DNA of 64,000 bases from an uncultured Chthonomonas sp. (GTDB lineage Bacteria; Armatimonadota; Chthonomonadetes; Chthonomonadales; CAJBBX01): positions 1-64,000 of the forward strand of contig CAISJD010000082.1 in assembly GCA_903885605.1 (NCBI GenBank). Reading direction: 5' to 3'. Below the pieces are notes generated by a model that was given only the letters and a program-made list of their open reading frames with translations, ran no database searches and was not told the origin of the DNA. Positions 1-9,354 of this stretch are shown here, piece by piece; positions within the stretch are counted from its first letter, which is position 1; each line of letters begins with the position of its first letter. A program made the translations under genes and the position numbers.

Positions 1-396
1 GTCAAGCTGGACGAGTCGAACAAGGCGGCACTGGTTGTGGTGGCGGACAACCAGCTCTCGCTGGCCATCGGCAAGTCGGGGCAGAACGTGCGCCTGGCCG
101 CACGGCTCACAGGCTGGCGGATCGATATCCGAAGCGAGAGCCAGGTCGCCAAGCCCGCCGCAGGCGCATCCGAGACCACGCCCACGCCGAAGCCCGCTCC
201 GAAGCCGAGGCCGGTAGACGAAACGCCGGTTGAGCCCGCGCCTCCGGTCGAAGCCGTCGCCGAAGAGGTCTCACCGGTGGTTGAGGTCGAGGTTATCGCC
301 ACGGAGCCGGGGCCGGCCGAAGCCGCCGAAGTCACGCCCGCCGAGCAAGTCGAGGTCGCCACGGACGCCGACGCAGGCGCCGCCCCGACAGACTGA
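1..396 (+). CDS. nusA: NusA C-terminal part (5' end outside window)
   Basis: This is the 3' part of the transcription termination/antitermination factor NusA, open from the first base of the window. The visible start is the end of the second KH domain: [20 protein letters not shown] carries the GKSGQN loop that binds RNA, followed by [11 protein letters not shown]. After that comes an unusual tail of about 80 residues rich in Pro, Ala, Glu and Val, probably disordered and acidic, in place of the acidic repeats of E. coli NusA. It lies 11 bp before ylxR, the usual nusA-ylxR order. Identification is firm; only the end of the protein can be judged. Confidence 0.9.
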   Translation, partial: VKLDESNKAALVVVADNQLSLAIGKSGQNVRLAARLTGWRIDIRSESQVAKPAAGASETTPTPKPAPKPRPVDETPVEPAPPVEAVAEEVSPVVEVEVIATEPGPAEAAEVTPAEQVEVATDADAGAAPTD

Positions 397-407
397 GGCA
401 GCAGGCC

Positions 408-686
408 ATGCGCCGCCCGCCGCACGTGCCGATCCGCACCTGCGTGGTCTGCCGCACGCCCGGCGACAAGCGGGGGTTGCTGCGGGTCGTGCGCACGGCC
501 GAGGCGGGCACGGCCTTCGATGTGACCGGAAAAGCCAGCGGCCGCGGCGCCTATGTTTGCGCCGCGGCCGCTTGCATAGAACTGGCCCGAAAGCAGAAGC
601 GCCTGGACCGGAGCCTGAAGGCGACGGTGGGCGCCGAGGTCTTCGACGCCCTGCTCGCCCAGGTCACCCCGCCCGAAGGTCAGTAG
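408..686 (+). CDS. ylxR: YlxR (DUF448) RNA-binding protein
   Basis: A 92-residue YlxR/DUF448 protein, a small nucleic-acid-binding protein normally encoded between nusA and infB. The family hallmark PIRTCVVCRTPGDKRGLLR is near the N-terminus, followed by the conserved GRGAYVC strand and a helical end. It is probably cotranscribed with nusA, whose stop is 11 bp upstream. Its last 7 bp overlap the end of the convergent proS gene, so the usual downstream infB is not here. Length is normal for the family. Confidence 0.85.
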   Translation: MRRPPHVPIRTCVVCRTPGDKRGLLRVVRTAEAGTAFDVTGKASGRGAYVCAAAACIELARKQKRLDRSLKATVGAEVFDALLAQVTPPEGQ

Positions 687-2119
687 GAACGGCCGAAGAT
701 CGCCACCTGATCGGTCTCTACCCCGGTCGCCACACACCGCCCCGCCTTGCCGGGCTGATCGAAGGGGATCACCCGGATCGTGGCCTTGGTCTCGTTCTGG
801 ATTCGCTCCTCGTCGGCGCCGGTTCCGGCCCAGGGCGCCCGCGCGAAGCCGGTCTTCACCGCTTCCACCAACTCGCCGTAGTCGGCCACGTCCACGGTGT
901 GCTCGTCGCGGAACCGCAGGGCGCGCTCAAACATGGAGTTCTGGATCTCTTCCAGCAAGGCGGCGATATGGTCGGACAGGACGTCCTGGCCGACGAACTG
1001 CTTCCCTTCCCTGCCCGGCTTGTCGCGGCGCGCCACCGCGGCAGTCCCCTTGGCCACATCGCGCGGGCCGACTTCGACGCGGACGGGCACGCCCTTCACT
1101 TCCCACTCGTTGAACTTGAAGCCGGGGGTCATCTGGTCGCGGTCGTCCACCTTCACGCGGAAGCGGCCGCCCCAAGAGGCGACCACGCGGTCGACCGCCT
1201 CCAGCACGGTGGCGCGCTCGGCCTCGCCCTTGTAGATGGGCACCACGACGACCTGGATCGGCGCGAGGCGCGGAGGGCAGACGAGGCCCTCGTCGTCCGA
1301 GTGGGCCATGATGAGGGCGCCCACGAGGCGGGTCGAGACGCCCCACGAGGTGGTCCACGCGAACTCCTCGAGGTTGTCGACTGTCTGGTACTTGATCCCG
1401 AACGCGCGGGCGAAGTTCTGACCCAGGTTGTGCGAGGTCCCTGCCTGCAGCGCGCGGCCGTCCTGCATCATGGCCTCGATGGCGTAGGTGCGGAGGGCGC
1501 CGGCGAACTTCTCGCGGTCGGTCTTCCGTCCACGCAGGACGGGCACGGCCATCTCGCGCTCGGAGAAGTCGGCGTAGACCTCGTTGAGGATCTTGAGCGT
1601 CTCCTCCTCGGCCTCCGCCTCGGTGGCGTGGGCGGTGTGGCCCTCCTGCCAGAGGAACTCCGTGGTGCGGAGGAAGGGGCGCGTGCGCATCTCCCAGCGG
1701 ACCACGTTGGCCCACTGGTTGATCAGCAGCGGTAGGTCGCGCCAGGAGTGGACCCACTTGGCGAAGCTGCATCCGATGATGGCCTCGGAGGTTGGGCGCA
1801 CGGCCAGCGGCTCTGCCAGCGCCTCTCCCCCACCATGCGTCACCACCGCCACCTCGGGCGCGAAGCCCTCCACGTGCTGCGCCTCGCGCTGCAGCAGGCT
1901 CATGGGGATGAAGAGCGGGAAGTAGGCGTTCGAGTGCCCTGTGGCCTTGATACGGCGGTCGAGGCCGCCCTGGATGTTCTCCCAGATGGCATAGCCCAGC
2001 GGCTTGATCACCATGCAGCCCCGGACCTCGGAGCTTTCGGCCAGGTCGGCCTGAGAGACGATATCGAGGTACCACTGTGAATAGTTGTCGCCGCGCGGCG
2101 TGATGTTGTCCTTGGGCAT
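680..2119 (-). CDS. proS: Prolyl-tRNA synthetase, short archaeal/eukaryotic-like type
   Basis: A class II aminoacyl-tRNA synthetase of 479 residues that charges tRNA-Pro with proline in the cytoplasm. The N-terminus (TPRGDNYSQWYLDIVSQADL), the YFPLFIP stretch, the LAVRPTSE motif 2 region and QEGHTAH are typical of the short ProRS type that has a C-terminal extension and lacks the YbaK-like editing insertion of E. coli ProRS. The anticodon-binding domain (IQVVVVPIYKG) and a family-specific C-terminal domain ending in FGRSY follow. Start is ATG at 2119. It converges on ylxR with a 7-bp overlap. Confidence 0.95.
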   Translation of the reverse strand: MPKDNITPRGDNYSQWYLDIVSQADLAESSEVRGCMVIKPLGYAIWENIQGGLDRRIKATGHSNAYFPLFIPMSLLQREAQHVEGFAPEVAVVTHGGGEALAEPLAVRPTSEAIIGCSFAKWVHSWRDLPLLINQWANVVRWEMRTRPFLRTTEFLWQEGHTAHATEAEAEEETLKILNEVYADFSEREMAVPVLRGRKTDREKFAGALRTYAIEAMMQDGRALQAGTSHNLGQNFARAFGIKYQTVDNLEEFAWTTSWGVSTRLVGALIMAHSDDEGLVCPPRLAPIQVVVVPIYKGEAERATVLEAVDRVVASWGGRFRVKVDDRDQMTPGFKFNEWEVKGVPVRVEVGPRDVAKGTAAVARRDKPGREGKQFVGQDVLSDHIAALLEEIQNSMFERALRFRDEHTVDVADYGELVEAVKTGFARAPWAGTGADEERIQNETKATIRVIPFDQPGKAGRCVATGVETDQVAIFGRSY

Positions 2120-2202
2120 GTCTGATGTCTCCAGTAGCAGAAGCGGCGATCGGCGCCGCGGTGCGTGGGCGTGATGAGGGGTGCGCGGCGACCGCGCCCG
2201 GG

Positions 2203-4056
2203 TCAGCCTGGGTGGTCGAGGACCTTGAGGACCGACTCGGCGATCCTGTGGTTGCCGAACGGCGGCATCAGGTAGACCCCCTGCGTGATGGGCCGGGCGT
2301 CCAGCAGGAACTGCCGCGCCACGTCCAGACCGTACTGGCGGGCGTCGTCGTCGGCCATGCCGGCGATGCGCGCACGAATCTCGTCCGGGATGACGATGCC
2401 CGGCACTTCGTTGTGCATGAACTCCGAGTGCCTTGAGCTTCGCAGGGGCAGCAGGCCGAAGATGAGCGGCAACCGATGGCGCGCCGCGGCCTCGACGGCC
2501 TCGTCCAGCGCCTTCCGAACGAAGATCGGCTGGGTGTAGAGCAGGTGCGCGCCTTCGTCGGCCTTCCGGGCCAGCCGCTCGCGTTCCTTGGCGGGATCGG
2601 GGGCCAGCGGATCGAAGGCCGCCGCGATGGTGAAGGCCGTAGCCCGGCCGATGCTGTTGCCCGCCAGGTCGATCCCTTCGTTGAACCGGCGCAGGATGCG
2701 GATCAGTCCCACGCTGTCCACGTCATACACCGAGGTGGCGGCCGGGTAGTCGCCGATCATGGCGGGGTCGCCGGTGACGGCCAGGATGTTGCGGATGCCC
2801 AGGGCGTAGGCTCCGAGCAGGTCGGCCTGCACGGCCAGCAGGTTACGGTCGCGGCAAGCGAAGTGCATCATCACCTCGACGCCGGCGTGCTGCTGGACGA
2901 GGTGCGCCACGCAGACTACGTTCATGCGCAGCCGGGCCCGGGCGCCGTCGGAGATATCAACCACGTTCACGCCCACGCTCTTCATCGCCTGGGCGCCCTC
3001 AAGCACCTTGGTCATGTCAAGCCCGCGAGGCACGTCCAGCTCGACTGCCTTCAGGTAGCCCGTCGCAGCGATGGACGCGATCGGCGAGCGCTCATCCACC
3101 GCAGGCGTGGTGGAGGTGGGCTCCAGCACCGTCGCCGCGGGCGCCGCCGTGGTGCGTGGTACACGGACGGCCGGGCGCATGCCCTCCAGCGCGCGGGCGA
3201 CCTCTGCGATGTGGTCCGGCCCGGTGCCGCAGCAGCCGCCGACGATGGAGGCGCCCGATTGGACCAGGGCGCGCGCGGCCGCGCCAAAGTAGGCAGGCGT
3301 TACGGCGTACCGTATCGTGGAGCCCACGCGTTGCGGCAGCCCGGGGGTGGGCATGGCAGAGATGGCGCAGCCGGTGGCATCGGCCATGGCCTGGACCACC
3401 TCGGCCATGCGCTGCGGGCCGATGGCGCAGTTGGCGCCGACAGCCACGACGCCTTTCCAGCCGCCGACGATGGATGCCACCCTGGCCGGTAGGCCCGACC
3501 GGATCGTGTCGCCGTCCTCAATGAAGACCTTCTGGGCGATCACAGGCACGTCGGGATCCAGCGAGCGGACCACGTCGAACGCCATCTGAAGCTCGTCGAG
3601 GTCGTTGAACGTCTCAAGCATAATCAGATCGACGCCGGCGTCCAGGAGGGCCGTGGCCTGCTCCAGGAACGCCGACCGGGCCAGATCCTTCTCCACAGCC
3701 CCCAGCGGGGCCAGCGCCTTGCCGCAGGGCCCCATGGCCCCCGCAACCAGCACACCGTGGCCGGCGGCTTGCCTCGCGACCCGAACGGCGCCCGTGTTGA
3801 TCGCCGTCGCCTGGTGCTCCAGCGCGTACTGAGAGAGCTTCACGGCGTTGGCGCCGAACGTGTTGGCCTCGATGATCTGGGCACCGGCAGCTACATAGAG
3901 CTCGTGGACCGACCGGACAAGGTCGGGCTGCCACAGGTTAGCCCGTTCGTAGGGCAACGGCAGGTCCTTCGTGCTGAGGACGGTGCCCATGGCGCCGTCG
4001 GCAACGAGTACGCCGTCCGCGAGGCGCTGCCGCAGGTCATCGGAGGAGATCGTCAT
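2203..4056 (-). CDS. Bifunctional homocysteine S-methyltransferase / 5,10-methylenetetrahydrofolate reductase
   Basis: A 617-residue fusion of two one-carbon enzymes. Residues 1 to about 290 form a homocysteine S-methyltransferase barrel: DGAMGT near the start, the first zinc-cysteine region (VGANCAIGP) and the terminal GGCCGTGPDHI motif supply the Cys ligands. The rest is an MTHFR barrel of the MetF type (VVDISDGARARLRMN, ILAVTGDPAMIGDYP, LLYTQPIF, GLLPLRSSRHSEFMHNEVPGI) that reduces methylene-THF to methyl-THF. I chose ATG at 4056 over an upstream in-frame ATG at 4167, because an AAAGGGCGG-like ribosome site lies just before it and the upstream residues look non-coding. Such fusions are known in several phyla. 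Confidence 0.93.
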   Translation of the reverse strand: MTISSDDLRQRLADGVLVADGAMGTVLSTKDLPLPYERANLWQPDLVRSVHELYVAAGAQIIEANTFGANAVKLSQYALEHQATAINTGAVRVARQAAGHGVLVAGAMGPCGKALAPLGAVEKDLARSAFLEQATALLDAGVDLIMLETFNDLDELQMAFDVVRSLDPDVPVIAQKVFIEDGDTIRSGLPARVASIVGGWKGVVAVGANCAIGPQRMAEVVQAMADATGCAISAMPTPGLPQRVGSTIRYAVTPAYFGAAARALVQSGASIVGGCCGTGPDHIAEVARALEGMRPAVRVPRTTAAPAATVLEPTSTTPAVDERSPIASIAATGYLKAVELDVPRGLDMTKVLEGAQAMKSVGVNVVDISDGARARLRMNVVCVAHLVQQHAGVEVMMHFACRDRNLLAVQADLLGAYALGIRNILAVTGDPAMIGDYPAATSVYDVDSVGLIRILRRFNEGIDLAGNSIGRATAFTIAAAFDPLAPDPAKERERLARKADEGAHLLYTQPIFVRKALDEAVEAAARHRLPLIFGLLPLRSSRHSEFMHNEVPGIVIPDEIRARIAGMADDDARQYGLDVARQFLLDARPITQGVYLMPPFGNHRIAESVLKVLDHPG

Positions 4057-4154
4057 TCGCCGCCCTTTTTCGTCGCCCTGTTTCCGCTTTCGCGGAGGGA
4101 ACGGGAGTAGCACAGTATACCTGCGGCCCGGAGGACGGGCGGTACAGACAGGGG

Positions 4155-4184
4155 TTGACAAAGACACCTGCTCAGTTGTACACT
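4155..4184 (+). promoter_or_regulatory. Sigma-70-type promoter before the FxLYD-like protein
   Basis: TTGACA at 4155-4160 and TACACT at 4179-4184 are separated by 18 bp. The site lies in the 225-bp gap between two divergent genes and points to the gene at 4282, predicting a leader of about 90 nt. Seen in sequence only. Confidence 0.6.
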
Positions 4185-4281
4185 GTTCACGTAGACATCT
4201 GGAACGTTTGTGGGCCGTAGCGCGTACTGCATAGCGGGTGACCCGCCTTGGGTGCCCGCCCTTGTCTCAATGGAGTAATCG

Positions 4282-4764
4282 ATGAGCGTCTACGTAATGA
4301 GTGCACATCGCTGGTCCGCCCAGACGGACCGCGCTATGCGGCGACGGCCGGCGATCCTGCTTTGCCTTGCATTGCTCGCACTGGCCGCCACGCTGGCTCG
4401 TCCCGCACGGCGACCCCAGCTCGACATACCCGTGGATCTTGAGGGCGCACCTGCCCTGGTGGACACGGTGGAAGTCTCCGCCATCACGGTTGAGCGCAGT
4501 TCCGGCTTCGCCATCGTCACCGGCGCCGTGCGCAACACCACCGGACGAAACGTACCATCGACCGAGGCGGCGGTCCAGCTGCTGAGCGCCGACGAGGGAT
4601 CGCTGGGCCATGCCGCAGTTGTCGTCAAGCCCACGAGCCTTGCGCCCGGGGCTACCGGCTCCTTCCGCATCGTCTGCCCTGACACGCAGGGCGCGGAACG
4701 CATGCGCCTCACAGTCCGTGAAATCGGCGGGCCGATCCTGAGTGCCCGTCGCGGCAGCGACTGA
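4282..4764 (+). CDS. Exported or membrane-anchored protein with FxLYD-like domain
   Basis: A protein of 160 residues of unknown function. After a short leader it has a hydrophobic segment (ILLCLALLALAATLA, about residues 24-38) that could be a signal peptide or anchor. The rest, from about residue 60, resembles an FxLYD/DUF3426-type beta-sandwich, with SGFAIVTGAVRNTTGRNV followed by a LAPGATGSFRI strand, a fold common in bacterial envelope proteins. GGAG at 4272 supports ATG 4282; a second ATG at 4336 just before the hydrophobic stretch is possible. It has its own promoter and precedes rsgA by about 100 bp, perhaps in one transcript. Confidence 0.7.
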   Translation: MSVYVMSAHRWSAQTDRAMRRRPAILLCLALLALAATLARPARRPQLDIPVDLEGAPALVDTVEVSAITVERSSGFAIVTGAVRNTTGRNVPSTEAAVQLLSADEGSLGHAAVVVKPTSLAPGATGSFRIVCPDTQGAERMRLTVREIGGPILSARRGSD

Positions 4765-4864
4765 AGGGCTGCGGGGCCCGCGGCCTTGAAGGAGTCGCGA
4801 GCCGCTCAGGCGAATAGTGTGGGCCGGGCTCGTCTCAGGGCCCAGACGGGACCGGCACACACCT

Positions 4865-5833
4865 ATGCAGCCGCAAACCAGAGAAGGCATCATCCTCCGC
4901 GCCATCAGCGGAGCCTACACTGTCCATAGCGACGGGCAGACGGTTCGTTGCTGCCTGCGCGGGAATCTGCGCAAGACATTCGAGTACGCCACCAATGTGC
5001 AGGCCCGCCGCGTGATTCGGGCGCGGACGATCTTCCGTGAGGATATCGTCGCCGTCGGCGACCGCGTTCGGTTCACCGAGACGCGGCACGGCGCGGGCGT
5101 CATCGAGGAGGTGCTGCCGCGCACCACGCGGTTCTGCCGTGCGGGCTTCCGGGGACGCGAGCAGGTGCTGGTCTGCAACATCGACCAGATACTCGTCGTC
5201 TTCTCGTGTGCCGATCCGAAGCCCGACCTCTGGAAGCTGGACCGCTTCCTGGTGGCCGGCGAGGTCGAGGGCTTCACTCCGATCATCATCGCCAACAAGG
5301 CCGACCTCGTAGGCGGTGACACGGTTGCCGGGATCTTCGCCGAGCACGCCCGGGCCGGCTACAGGGTTATAGCCACCAGCGCAAAGCTCGACCTGGGCCT
5401 CGAGACGCTGTGCAGGACGATGCAGGGCCGTGTTTCGGCGGTAGTGGGTCCCTCCGGCGTGGGCAAGTCGAGCCTGCTGAACCGGGTGCAGCCGGGGCTC
5501 GACCTGCGGACGGCCGAGGTGGGACTGCTCACCCACAAGGGCAGGCACACGACGACAGCGGCGCACCTGATCCCGCTCCGCACGGGCGGCTGGGTGGCCG
5601 ATACTCCCGGGCTACGCCAGCTTGACATCCTGGACGCCGCGCCCGAGGAGATCGCGGACGCATTCCCCGAGTTCCATACCCTCGAGGCGCGTTGCCGATT
5701 CGACGATTGCCGCCACAAGTCGGAGCCGAACTGCGCCGTGAAGGAGGCCGTCGAGACGGGTGGGATCGCCGCCCGGCGCCATCAGAGCTACCTGATCCTG
5801 GCCGCGGAGGCAGAGGCCGCAGAGAGGCGGTAG
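4865..5833 (+). CDS. rsgA: Ribosome small-subunit biogenesis GTPase RsgA
   Basis: A 322-residue circularly permuted GTPase that checks late 30S subunit maturation. The N-terminal OB fold is followed by GTPase motifs in permuted order: NKADLV (G4), TSAK (G5), GPSGVGKSSLLN (G1/P-loop), then DTPGLR (G3). A C-terminal zinc-binding cluster follows (CRFDDCRHKSEPNC). I prefer ATG 4865 to the in-frame ATG 4817, because family members begin close to the OB fold and the extra 16 residues are not conserved-looking. It converges on hslV with a 1-bp gap. Confidence 0.93.
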   Translation: MQPQTREGIILRAISGAYTVHSDGQTVRCCLRGNLRKTFEYATNVQARRVIRARTIFREDIVAVGDRVRFTETRHGAGVIEEVLPRTTRFCRAGFRGREQVLVCNIDQILVVFSCADPKPDLWKLDRFLVAGEVEGFTPIIIANKADLVGGDTVAGIFAEHARAGYRVIATSAKLDLGLETLCRTMQGRVSAVVGPSGVGKSSLLNRVQPGLDLRTAEVGLLTHKGRHTTTAAHLIPLRTGGWVADTPGLRQLDILDAAPEEIADAFPEFHTLEARCRFDDCRHKSEPNCAVKEAVETGGIAARRHQSYLILAAEAEAAERR

Positions 5834-5834
5834 G

Positions 5835-6374
5835 TCAGGGCAACTGCTCAACCGTCAGCTGGTCGTTGGTGTATATGCAGACTTCGGCCGCGACCCGCAT
5901 CGCCTGCTCCACGATAGCCGGCGCGTCCATGTCGGTGTTTCGAAGCAGGGCCTTGGCCGCCGCCAACGCAAAGGGTCCACCGGAGCCGATGGCGGCCACG
6001 TTGTCGTCGGGTTCCAGCACGTTGCCGTCGCCTGAGAGCAGGTAGAGCTTCCCGGTGTCAGCCACGAGCATCAGCGCCTCGAGCCGGCGGAGCATCCTGT
6101 CGGTGCGCCACTCCTTGGTGAACTCGATGGCCGCACGCGTCAGGTTTCCGCCTACACCCTCCAGCTTGCCCTCGAACCGGTCCGAGAGCGCCTGGGCGTC
6201 CGCCACGGAGCCTGCGAAGCCGGTCAGGACCTTGCCGTGGTACATCCGGCGGATTTTGCGCGCGGTGTGCTTAACGACCATGCTGTCCATGGTGACCTGG
6301 CCGTCGGCCGCCATGGCAAGCCGGCCATCGCGGATCATCGCCAGCACCGTCGTCGAGCGTACCTCGTGCTTCAT
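5835..6374 (-). CDS. hslV: HslV/ClpQ peptidase subunit
   Basis: A proteasome-like N-terminal-threonine peptidase of 179 residues that normally forms a double hexamer opened by the HslU ATPase. Near the start, RSTTVLA supplies the catalytic Thr, which would need removal of about seven residues, as in CodW-type HslV. Conserved blocks include ADGQVT, GFAGSVADA, KEWRTDRMLRRLEA, AIGSGGP and CIYTNDQ. Its start directly abuts the xerC stop, so it ends the ftsE-to-hslV operon. The partner hslU, usually next, is not in this window. Confidence 0.93.
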   Translation of the reverse strand: MKHEVRSTTVLAMIRDGRLAMAADGQVTMDSMVVKHTARKIRRMYHGKVLTGFAGSVADAQALSDRFEGKLEGVGGNLTRAAIEFTKEWRTDRMLRRLEALMLVADTGKLYLLSGDGNVLEPDDNVAAIGSGGPFALAAAKALLRNTDMDAPAIVEQAMRVAAEVCIYTNDQLTVEQLP

Positions 6375-7301
6375 CTACTCCTCCTCGTCCTCGGCTCCTG
6401 CGACAGCGCCTGCCAGCGGGTGTGCGCGGTCATGTTCGGCCCTCAGGTGGTCTACGGTCAGGTGAGTGTATATCTGTGTCGTCCCGATGCCGGCGTGGCC
6501 GAGCAGGTGCTGCACCGACCGCAGGTCGGCACCGTTGGCCAGCAGGTGCGTGGCGAAGGTATGGCGGAGCGTATGGGGCGTCGCCTTCAGCCTCTCACCT
6601 GCCGCAGAAGCGTACCTGTCAAACAGGCGCCGCACACCACGGTCGGACAGGCGCCCGCCTAGCTTGTTCAGGAAGAGCGCACCGGAGGGCTCGCGGGCCA
6701 AGCAGGGGCGCCCAACCGATAGGTACCGACGCAGTGCGTCGCCTGCCGGCTCGCCGAAGAGGGCCATCCGCTGTCTGCCGCCCTTCGCCATCCGGACCCG
6801 AAGCTCGCGGGCGACCATGTCCACATCGCCCACATCGAGCGCGACCAACTCCGACGCGCGCAGTCCGCTCCCATAGAGCAGCTCCAGGATCGCGCGGTCG
6901 CGCAGGCCGGCCGGCGTGGCGCCGGGCGCATCCATCAGCGCCTCGACCTCGGCAGGGCGAAGCGCGCCCGGAAGCTTCCTGCGTTGCCGAGGGGAACGCA
7001 ACGAACGGGTGGGGTCAGCGGTCGTCAGGCCCTGCCTCTTGCCCCACCTGTAGAGCGAACGCAGCGCGGAGAGGCGCCTCGCCACGGTAGCGGGCGCATA
7101 GTCTGCCTCGGCCAATCGCGCCAGATACGCGCGGACCAGAACGAGGGTCACATCCTCGGCCGATACCGCGCCGCCCTGCTCGGCGAACTCGGCAAACGCC
7201 GCTAGATCAGCGCCATAGGCGGCCACCGTGTGGTCGGATGCCCTTCGCACAGAGCGCAACGACTGCAGGTACCTGTCTATGAGATCATCAAGGACGATCA
7301 T
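6375..7301 (-). CDS. xerC: Tyrosine recombinase XerC/XerD family
   Basis: A 308-residue site-specific tyrosine recombinase, most likely resolving chromosome dimers at dif. The SAM-like N-terminal core-binding domain (DRYLQSLRSVRRASDHTVAAY) is followed by the catalytic domain with GLRASELVAL (Arg I), the HTLRHTFATHLL box (His/Arg) and LGHAGIGTTQIYTH with the nucleophilic Tyr. I start at ATG 7301, which overlaps the upstream EamA stop as ATGA; an open frame extends to 7571 but is non-coding-like. The xerC-hslV linkage matches many Firmicutes, where hslU and codY follow. Confidence 0.9.
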   Translation of the reverse strand: MIVLDDLIDRYLQSLRSVRRASDHTVAAYGADLAAFAEFAEQGGAVSAEDVTLVLVRAYLARLAEADYAPATVARRLSALRSLYRWGKRQGLTTADPTRSLRSPRQRRKLPGALRPAEVEALMDAPGATPAGLRDRAILELLYGSGLRASELVALDVGDVDMVARELRVRMAKGGRQRMALFGEPAGDALRRYLSVGRPCLAREPSGALFLNKLGGRLSDRGVRRLFDRYASAAGERLKATPHTLRHTFATHLLANGADLRSVQHLLGHAGIGTTQIYTHLTVDHLRAEHDRAHPLAGAVAGAEDEEE

Positions 7302-8188
7302 CGCGATGCCGCCCTGGCCGACCAGACCGTTGCCGCCATGATGCACACGCCGCCCAGGAGCGTGAGCGCCGAGAGCCGCTCGCCGAATACCAGCACGCCG
7401 ATCACCGCTGAGTAGGCCACCTGGGAGAGCATCAGCAGCACGCCCTCCGAGGTGCGGACGTACCGGTACCCGTAGGTCATCAGAAGCTGGGCGCCGACAC
7501 TGGCCGACGCCATCAGGAAGAGCAGACCCCAGCCTGCGGCATCGGGCAAGACCATCGGCCGGCCAAGGCACGCGATCAGGGAGACCGGCACGCCAATTAG
7601 CGAGAAGTAGAAGAAGACGCTGGAGGCCGACTCATGGCGCCTGAGCCGCCGCACCGCCGTGATCGCCGTGCCCGCAAGGAAGCCCGAGAGCAGGCCATAC
7701 AGGTCGCCCAGATGCTGGCCTCCAGGGCCGGGCCGGATTACCAGCAGCACCCCGGCCGTGGCAAGGCCGAAAGTCGGGAGCGCGCCGAGGCTCAGGCTCT
7801 CCTTGAGGAAGATCGCCGCGTTCACGGGGGCGAATACGGTGGAGGTCAGATTGAGCAGGACGGCGTTCGTCAGCGTCGTGTGCTCGATAGCGATAAAGTA
7901 GGTCAGCACCGCCACGCCTCCCGAGAGGCCGCGCCAAACGAGCCCGAGCCTGTCCGTGCCGAGCAGGTTCACGTCGCGCCGACCCAGCAGCGGCAGCATC
8001 ACCAGGACGCCGAAGGCGAAGCGGATCAGCGTCACCTCGGCGGCAGGTAGCGGGCGGCAGTAGCGTGGGTTGGCCAGCATCTTGGCCGCCACGGTCATCA
8101 CAGCAAAGAGCCCCGCCGAGGCCAGCATGGCGCCGACGGCATGCATGCTGTGGGCCGCCGACGGCGACGGCACGACGGGCCGGCTCAC
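7298..8188 (-). CDS. EamA/DMT-superfamily transporter
   Basis: A 296-residue integral membrane protein with about ten predicted hydrophobic helices in two EamA repeats, a family of small-molecule permeases and exporters. Visible features are the first repeat ([22 protein letters not shown]) with the ITLIRF-like [10 protein letters not shown] segment, and a second repeat ending in [22 protein letters not shown]. The substrate cannot be told from sequence. It overlaps the neighbouring genes by 4 bp at each end, so it is translated within the ftsEX operon, although EamA proteins have no known division role. Confidence 0.85.
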   Translation of the reverse strand: MSRPVVPSPSAAHSMHAVGAMLASAGLFAVMTVAAKMLANPRYCRPLPAAEVTLIRFAFGVLVMLPLLGRRDVNLLGTDRLGLVWRGLSGGVAVLTYFIAIEHTTLTNAVLLNLTSTVFAPVNAAIFLKESLSLGALPTFGLATAGVLLVIRPGPGGQHLGDLYGLLSGFLAGTAITAVRRLRRHESASSVFFYFSLIGVPVSLIACLGRPMVLPDAAGWGLLFLMASASVGAQLLMTYGYRYVRTSEGVLLMLSQVAYSAVIGVLVFGERLSALTLLGGVCIMAATVWSARAASR

Positions 8189-9351
8189 CGTGGGTTGACG
8201 GGGGTTCCGTTGCGGCGAACCTCGAAGTGGAGGTGCGGCCCGGTGGAGAACCCTGTGCTGCCCACTCGACCGATCACCTGCCCCTGGGAGACGGCCCGGC
8301 CGTCGGAGACGCCGAACGCCGACATATGGCCGTACAGGGTGGTCACGCCGCCCCCGTGGTCGATGATCACCGTGTTGCCGTAGCCGCGCAGGTAGCAGGA
8401 GGCGATCACGACGCCGCCTGCTGCGGCACGGATCGGAGTGCCCGATGCCGCACCGAAGTCGACACCCGTATGGAGCTTGGTCTTATGCAGGATCGGGTGG
8501 TACCGCATCCCAAACCGCGATGTGATGGAGCCCGACACCGGACGGATGAACCGGCCCGTCCATGCGCGCAGGCTTCGGGCGCGGCCTGACGGCGTGGCCA
8601 TCATGGCGCGGATCCGGGCCTCGATGTCGCGCGAGGACTGCTCCAGCATGTCGAGCGCCTCTTCCAAGGCCTCGCGCGACGAGCGAACATCGCGGAGCAT
8701 CACGACCATACGGCCGCAGTCGCTCTCATACTGCTCCCGACGCTGGGCCAACTCGACGCCCAGGCGCTCTTTCTCCCGCTGTTGCGCCTCCAACTGCCGG
8801 CGGTCGGCCGAGAGCTGATCCCGGTCGGACTTAACCGCCTTGATCAGACCGGCGTCGCTGGCCACGATCCGCTGCACATAGTAGGAGCGCGACATGTAGT
8901 CGTTCAGGCTGCGCGAGGAGAGTAATACACGCATGTAACCGCCGGACCCACGCTCGTAGTTCTCCCGCACACGGTTGGCCAGCGCACGCCGCCGCATGGC
9001 CAGGCGCCTCTCGGTGGCACCGATGCGCTCGGTCAGCACGGCGTGCTCGCGTCGCAGGTACCTGAGGCGGCTATGCACCTGGCCCAGGCGGCACCGGGTG
9101 GAGGCGATGCGGGTCTCGACCTCGCCGATCTCGCCCTTGATGCGCCGCTCCTGACGCCGCTTCACCGTGATCTGCCGCCGCTTCTGGCTGATCTGCGCGG
9201 CCATCGTGCGGAGCGCAGACCGGAGCTCGGCAGGCGTCTTCTTGGGCTGCATGGGGCCCGCAACGGCCGACGTGCTGATCATGCACGCCACCGCCGCTCC
9301 CAGCGCGGGGGCCCAACGACAGATGCTGCGGCGAAGCCTGCAGAGCCGCAT
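8185..9351 (-). CDS. EnvC-like M23-family murein hydrolase activator
   Basis: A secreted protein of 388 residues: signal peptide, a long coiled coil (about residues 45-265), and a C-terminal LytM/M23 domain. The M23 domain retains [16 protein letters not shown], the [13 protein letters not shown] core and GPHLHFEVR, so the zinc-ligand pattern HxxxD plus HxH looks intact; in E. coli EnvC it is degenerate. Coiled coil plus M23, directly downstream of ftsEX, matches the FtsEX-controlled activators (EnvC) or hydrolases (PcsB/CwlO roles) that split septal peptidoglycan. I infer it is gated by the neighbouring FtsEX; active hydrolase is more likely than pure activator. Confidence 0.85.
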   Translation of the reverse strand: MRLCRLRRSICRWAPALGAAVACMISTSAVAGPMQPKKTPAELRSALRTMAAQISQKRRQITVKRRQERRIKGEIGEVETRIASTRCRLGQVHSRLRYLRREHAVLTERIGATERRLAMRRRALANRVRENYERGSGGYMRVLLSSRSLNDYMSRSYYVQRIVASDAGLIKAVKSDRDQLSADRRQLEAQQREKERLGVELAQRREQYESDCGRMVVMLRDVRSSREALEEALDMLEQSSRDIEARIRAMMATPSGRARSLRAWTGRFIRPVSGSITSRFGMRYHPILHKTKLHTGVDFGAASGTPIRAAAGGVVIASCYLRGYGNTVIIDHGGGVTTLYGHMSAFGVSDGRAVSQGQVIGRVGSTGFSTGPHLHFEVRRNGTPVNPR

Positions 9352-9354
9352 GCT

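Noticed and set aside
230-1735. 501-codon open frame antisense to proS
   Set aside because: High-GC shadow frame; the minus-strand proS has all class II motifs.
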